Below the pieces are notes generated by a model that searched no databases, was not told where the DNA came from, and worked only from the letters and a program-made list of their open reading frames with translations. From Clostridiaceae bacterium (GTDB taxonomy: Bacteria > Bacillota > Clostridia > Oscillospirales > Acutalibacteraceae), in assembly GCA_016281115.1 (NCBI GenBank), contig JAEEHZ010000227.1:1-5641 (forward strand): 5,641 bases of DNA, written 5' to 3'. Shown here piece after piece: positions 3,082-5,641 of this stretch (position 1 is its first letter; every line of letters begins with the position of its first letter). Both the position numbers and the translations under genes were made by a program.

Positions 3082-5641
3082 ATGAACAACGAAAATCGCA
3101 ACAACAAAATTGGGATCAGATGCAAAAAATCGGCGTCTGTTTTGTTGGCCGTGCTTCTTACATTATGTATGCTTGTATCGGTTATCCCTACCGCAGCTTT
3201 TGCTGCAGAAAACGAATCTGTTATAGCTGCCGATTATGAAGTTGGCAACTATCAGGTAACAACACAGGGCGGAAGCCTGAAACTCAGAGCAGAGGCAAAC
3301 GCCGACGCAACAGTGCTTGTTTCCGTTCCTAACGGTACAATAATAAGCGTATCAGAGTTTTCAAACGGCTATGGAAAAACAACTTACGACTCACAAACAG
3401 GTTGGTTGTCTATGTCTTATCTTAAAAAGGTAGCAGACAACACTTCTGTAACCACAGACCAACCGGGAACATACACAGTAATAGTTGAAGAAGGCAGCAG
3501 TCTTCTTCTCCGTGCTGACGCTGATCCTTCGGGTAAAATTCTTGCAAGAGTTCCCGGAAACACAACAGTTGAGATTACTGAAGTAAGAAATGGTTACGGA
3601 AAAACAATCTACAACGGTCAAACAGGTTGGCTTTCCATGAATTATCTCTATTTTACAGCTGTGGTTACGATAGATTTGCCTACAGGCATATATGTTGTAA
3701 CAACAGACGGCGGAAACCTTGTTATGCATAAGGAAGCCGACGTAAAATCAGAGACAGTAATGGTTATTCCCAACGGCAAAGAAATCGAGATCACCGAAGT
3801 TAAAGACGGCTACGGAAAAGCTACTTACAGCGGTGTTACCGGTTGGGTTGCTATGGAATACCTTAAAGCAAAATCACAAAACAACAACGGTGTTCCCACA
3901 ACTGCAGGCACATACAGAGTTGCTACAAATGAGGGTAACCTTATACTCCGTTCAACATCAAGCACAGCAGGAGAGATCCTTGATTTGATCCCCAAGGGAA
4001 CTATCCTTAACGTAACAGAAGTTCAGAACGGTTTTGGTAAAACAACTTACAACGGAAAAACCGGTTGGGTTTCCATGAGCTTCCTTGAGAGCATCAATGA
4101 GATCTCTTCAGATGTACCTGTATCCGACAATGAGAGCATTGTTGGTTCTTACAGAGTAACAACAAACGGCGGAAACCTTATCCTTCGTGACAGTGCAAGC
4201 GCATCCGGCAAAGAGATCGCACTTGTTCCCAACGGCACAGTAGTTACTATTTATGAGATAAAGAACGGCTACGGAAGAACAATTTATGACGGCAAAACAG
4301 GTTGGCTTGCAATGTCTTACCTTTTGGCTGACAACGGCCAAACAGGCGGTGACATAGGAAGATATCAGGTTACAACCTCAGAGGGTAACCTCATTCTCCG
4401 CGCAGACGCTACATCCGCAAGCGGCATAGTTGCTCTCGTTCCCAAGGGAACTATCGTAACAATTACCGAGATCAAAAACGGCTATGGCAAAACAACTTAT
4501 AACGGAAAAACAGGCTGGCTCTCTATGAGCTACCTTACAAAGGTTTCCGATTCTACTTCTACCGATACATATATCTACGGTCAGCCGGGAACATATGTAA
4601 TTACAACACAGGGCGGAAATCTTAACTTCAGATCAGAGCCCAGCTCTGCGGCTTCCGTATACTTCACGATTCCTAACGGAACACGCGTAGAAGTTACAGG
4701 CTTTGTAAACGGTTACGGACAGACAACCTACAACGGTCAAACAGGTTGGCTTGCCGCTCAGTATTTGGTATTTGTAAACGGCACATCGGATGTAACAAGT
4801 GATTCTGATGTTTCAGGCGAGTACAAGGTAACATTAAACAGCGGAAACCTTATTCTCCGTGATGCTCCTAACTCTTCGGGCAAGCAGCTTGCTCTTATTC
4901 CTAACGGAACAATTCTTACAATTTCACAGGTATCTAACGGCTACGGAAAGACTGTATATCAAGGCATTGACGGTTGGGTATCCATGAACTATCTTGTAAA
5001 GACAGGCGATATCTCTAACCTTACAGCAAACGGCGATTACAAGGTAACGACAAACGGCGGAAACCTTATTCTCCGTGAAGAGCCCAGTGCTTCTGCAAAG
5101 CAGTTAGACCTTATTCCTAACGGCACATTGCTTAAGATAACAGAAGTTAAAAACGGCTACGGCAAAACAATTTATAACGGTTACAACGGTTGGGTATCTA
5201 TGAGCTATCTTACTCCTTTGTCACAAGAGCAATCTCTCGGCAGCTATGTAGTAAGCGTATCTTCAGGTAACCTCATTCTCCGTGAGCAGCCTTCAACAGC
5301 AAGCGCAATGCTTGACCTTATCCCCAAGGGAACAGTTGTTTATATTACAGAAATCAAAAACGGTTTCGGCAAAACAACATATCACGGTCAAACAGGCTGG
5401 CTGTCTATGAATTATCTTACATTCCTTTCAACTGAAAACAGAGAGACAGACACAGATAGAAACAACAACTACACACCCGGCAAATACAATGTAACAACAA
5501 ACGGCGGAAACCTCATTCTTCGTGAGCAACCGTCATCAGCAAGCGCACAGCTCGCTCTTATTCCTAACGGCACAGCTCTTGTAATCACAGAGTTCAACGG
5601 CGACTGGGGTAAGACAACTTACGCAGGTAAAACAGGTTGGG
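3082..5641 (+). CDS. Secreted SH3b-repeat protein (3' end outside window)
   Basis: The reading frame is open from ATG at 3082 to the window edge, giving 853 residues with no stop. GGAGG at 3068-3072 lies 9 nt before the ATG. Residues 1-16 are basic and polar, about 17-35 are hydrophobic (SVLLAVLLTLCMLVSV), and cleavage is likely after PTAAFA (41), so the protein is exported by Sec. A short spacer leads into eleven bacterial SH3-type (SH3_3-like) repeats from residue 55, joined by 10-19 residue linkers rich in Ser, Thr, Asp and Asn. The repeat core reads GxYxVTTxxGNLxLR, then IPxGT, ITEVxNGYGKTTY and GKTGWxSMxYL. The mature part has no Cys, typical of exported Firmicute proteins. In known families SH3b domains bind peptidoglycan or other wall polymers, and often accompany a hydrolase, peptidase or amidase. 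No catalytic domain, LPxTG or S-layer domain is visible here. An enzyme may lie at the unseen C-terminus, or this may be a purely structural or adhesive wall protein. It has its own promoter and a hairpin leader. Confidence 0.93.
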   Translation, partial: MNNENRNNKIGIRCKKSASVLLAVLLTLCMLVSVIPTAAFAAENESVIAADYEVGNYQVTTQGGSLKLRAEANADATVLVSVPNGTIISVSEFSNGYGKTTYDSQTGWLSMSYLKKVADNTSVTTDQPGTYTVIVEEGSSLLLRADADPSGKILARVPGNTTVEITEVRNGYGKTIYNGQTGWLSMNYLYFTAVVTIDLPTGIYVVTTDGGNLVMHKEADVKSETVMVIPNGKEIEITEVKDGYGKATYSGVTGWVAMEYLKAKSQNNNGVPTTAGTYRVATNEGNLILRSTSSTAGEILDLIPKGTILNVTEVQNGFGKTTYNGKTGWVSMSFLESINEISSDVPVSDNESIVGSYRVTTNGGNLILRDSASASGKEIALVPNGTVVTIYEIKNGYGRTIYDGKTGWLAMSYLLADNGQTGGDIGRYQVTTSEGNLILRADATSASGIVALVPKGTIVTITEIKNGYGKTTYNGKTGWLSMSYLTKVSDSTSTDTYIYGQPGTYVITTQGGNLNFRSEPSSAASVYFTIPNGTRVEVTGFVNGYGQTTYNGQTGWLAAQYLVFVNGTSDVTSDSDVSGEYKVTLNSGNLILRDAPNSSGKQLALIPNGTILTISQVSNGYGKTVYQGIDGWVSMNYLVKTGDISNLTANGDYKVTTNGGNLILREEPSASAKQLDLIPNGTLLKITEVKNGYGKTIYNGYNGWVSMSYLTPLSQEQSLGSYVVSVSSGNLILREQPSTASAMLDLIPKGTVVYITEIKNGFGKTTYHGQTGWLSMNYLTFLSTENRETDTDRNNNYTPGKYNVTTNGGNLILREQPSSASAQLALIPNGTALVITEFNGDWGKTTYAGKTGW
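3244..5641 (+). repeat. Eleven tandem SH3b-coding repeats of about 210-240 bp (last one incomplete)
   Basis: Units by position: R1 3244-3462, R2 3463-3678, R3 3679-3903, R4 3904-4140, R5 4141-4353, R6 4354-4584, R7 4585-4812, R8 4813-5028, R9 5029-5238, R10 5239-5475, R11 5476-5641 (cut). Unit lengths are 70-79 residues, and the variation is in the linkers, since the core from the opening Gly to the closing Tyr-Leu is about 60 residues throughout. The conserved Trp of the TGW/DGW/NGW turn recurs at residues 108, 183, 255, 329, 408, 479, 556, 632, 704, 773 and 853. R3 is the most divergent (LVMH replaces LILR). R7 has GQTTY and AAQYL, and R8 and R9 replace KTGW with IDGW and YNGW. R1-R3 are the least like the others, while R4-R11 share long near-identical codon strings. 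Confidence 0.93.

Noticed and set aside
3027..3239. 70-codon + strand frame overlapping the start of the SH3b gene
   Set aside because: It is out of frame with a clear signal peptide and GGAGG site of the ATG at 3082, and starts inside the leader hairpin. There is no independent ribosome binding site.
3391..4341. Minus-strand open frames of 112 and 77 codons inside the SH3b gene
   Set aside because: They are antisense shadows caused by the repeated codon pattern. They have no ribosome binding site, and their Cys-rich translation mirrors repeated ACA/GCA codons on the coding strand.
3244..5641. CRISPR array or DNA satellite as explanation of the periodicity
   Set aside because: The period of 210-240 bp is too long for CRISPR, units are divergent and keep one open frame, and the similarity follows protein-domain boundaries.

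Overview
The window looks like chromosome of a low-to-moderate GC Firmicute, most likely a gut-type Clostridia (Oscillospiraceae/Ruminococcaceae-like). This is inferred from AT-rich intergenic DNA, strong GGAGG-type ribosome binding sites, a TTG start, CCA ends encoded in all four tRNA genes, the Clostridia-style wording of the Nth and RfbC proteins, and a large secreted SH3b-repeat protein. No species can be named from sequence alone.

Layout. (a) 1-191: the 3' end of rfbC (dTDP-4-dehydrorhamnose 3,5-epimerase) on the + strand. (b) 192-372: convergent intergenic space with two hairpin terminators. (c) 373-533 and 539-694: four tRNA genes on the - strand, transcribed Gly(TCC)-Arg(TCT)-His(GTG)-Lys(TTT) from a near-consensus promoter at 715-743. 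(d) 744-961: intergenic DNA with no supported gene. (e) 962-2948: a + strand run that is probably one transcript from a near-consensus promoter: nth (endonuclease III), an unrecognised six-helix membrane protein starting at TTG, and a small membrane-anchored protein whose start codon is unclear. (f) 2949-3081: an extended -10 promoter and a leader with a hairpin close to the predicted transcription start. (g) 3082-5641: the first 853 residues of a secreted protein with a signal peptide followed by eleven SH3b-type repeats (the eleventh cut by the window edge). It has no stop codon in the window.

How it fits together. The regions are functionally separate: cell-surface sugar synthesis, translation, DNA repair and an exported cell-wall-type protein. 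The two small unknown genes share spacing and strand with nth, which suggests co-transcription rather than shared function. The most unusual part is the SH3b array. Its repeats fall into subtypes recognisable by both residues and codons, in an order that suggests duplication of blocks larger than one repeat. I found no CRISPR array, insertion sequence, phage module or clear new multi-gene system. The possible novelty is limited to the architecture and evolution of the repeat protein, its leader, and the two unassigned membrane proteins.
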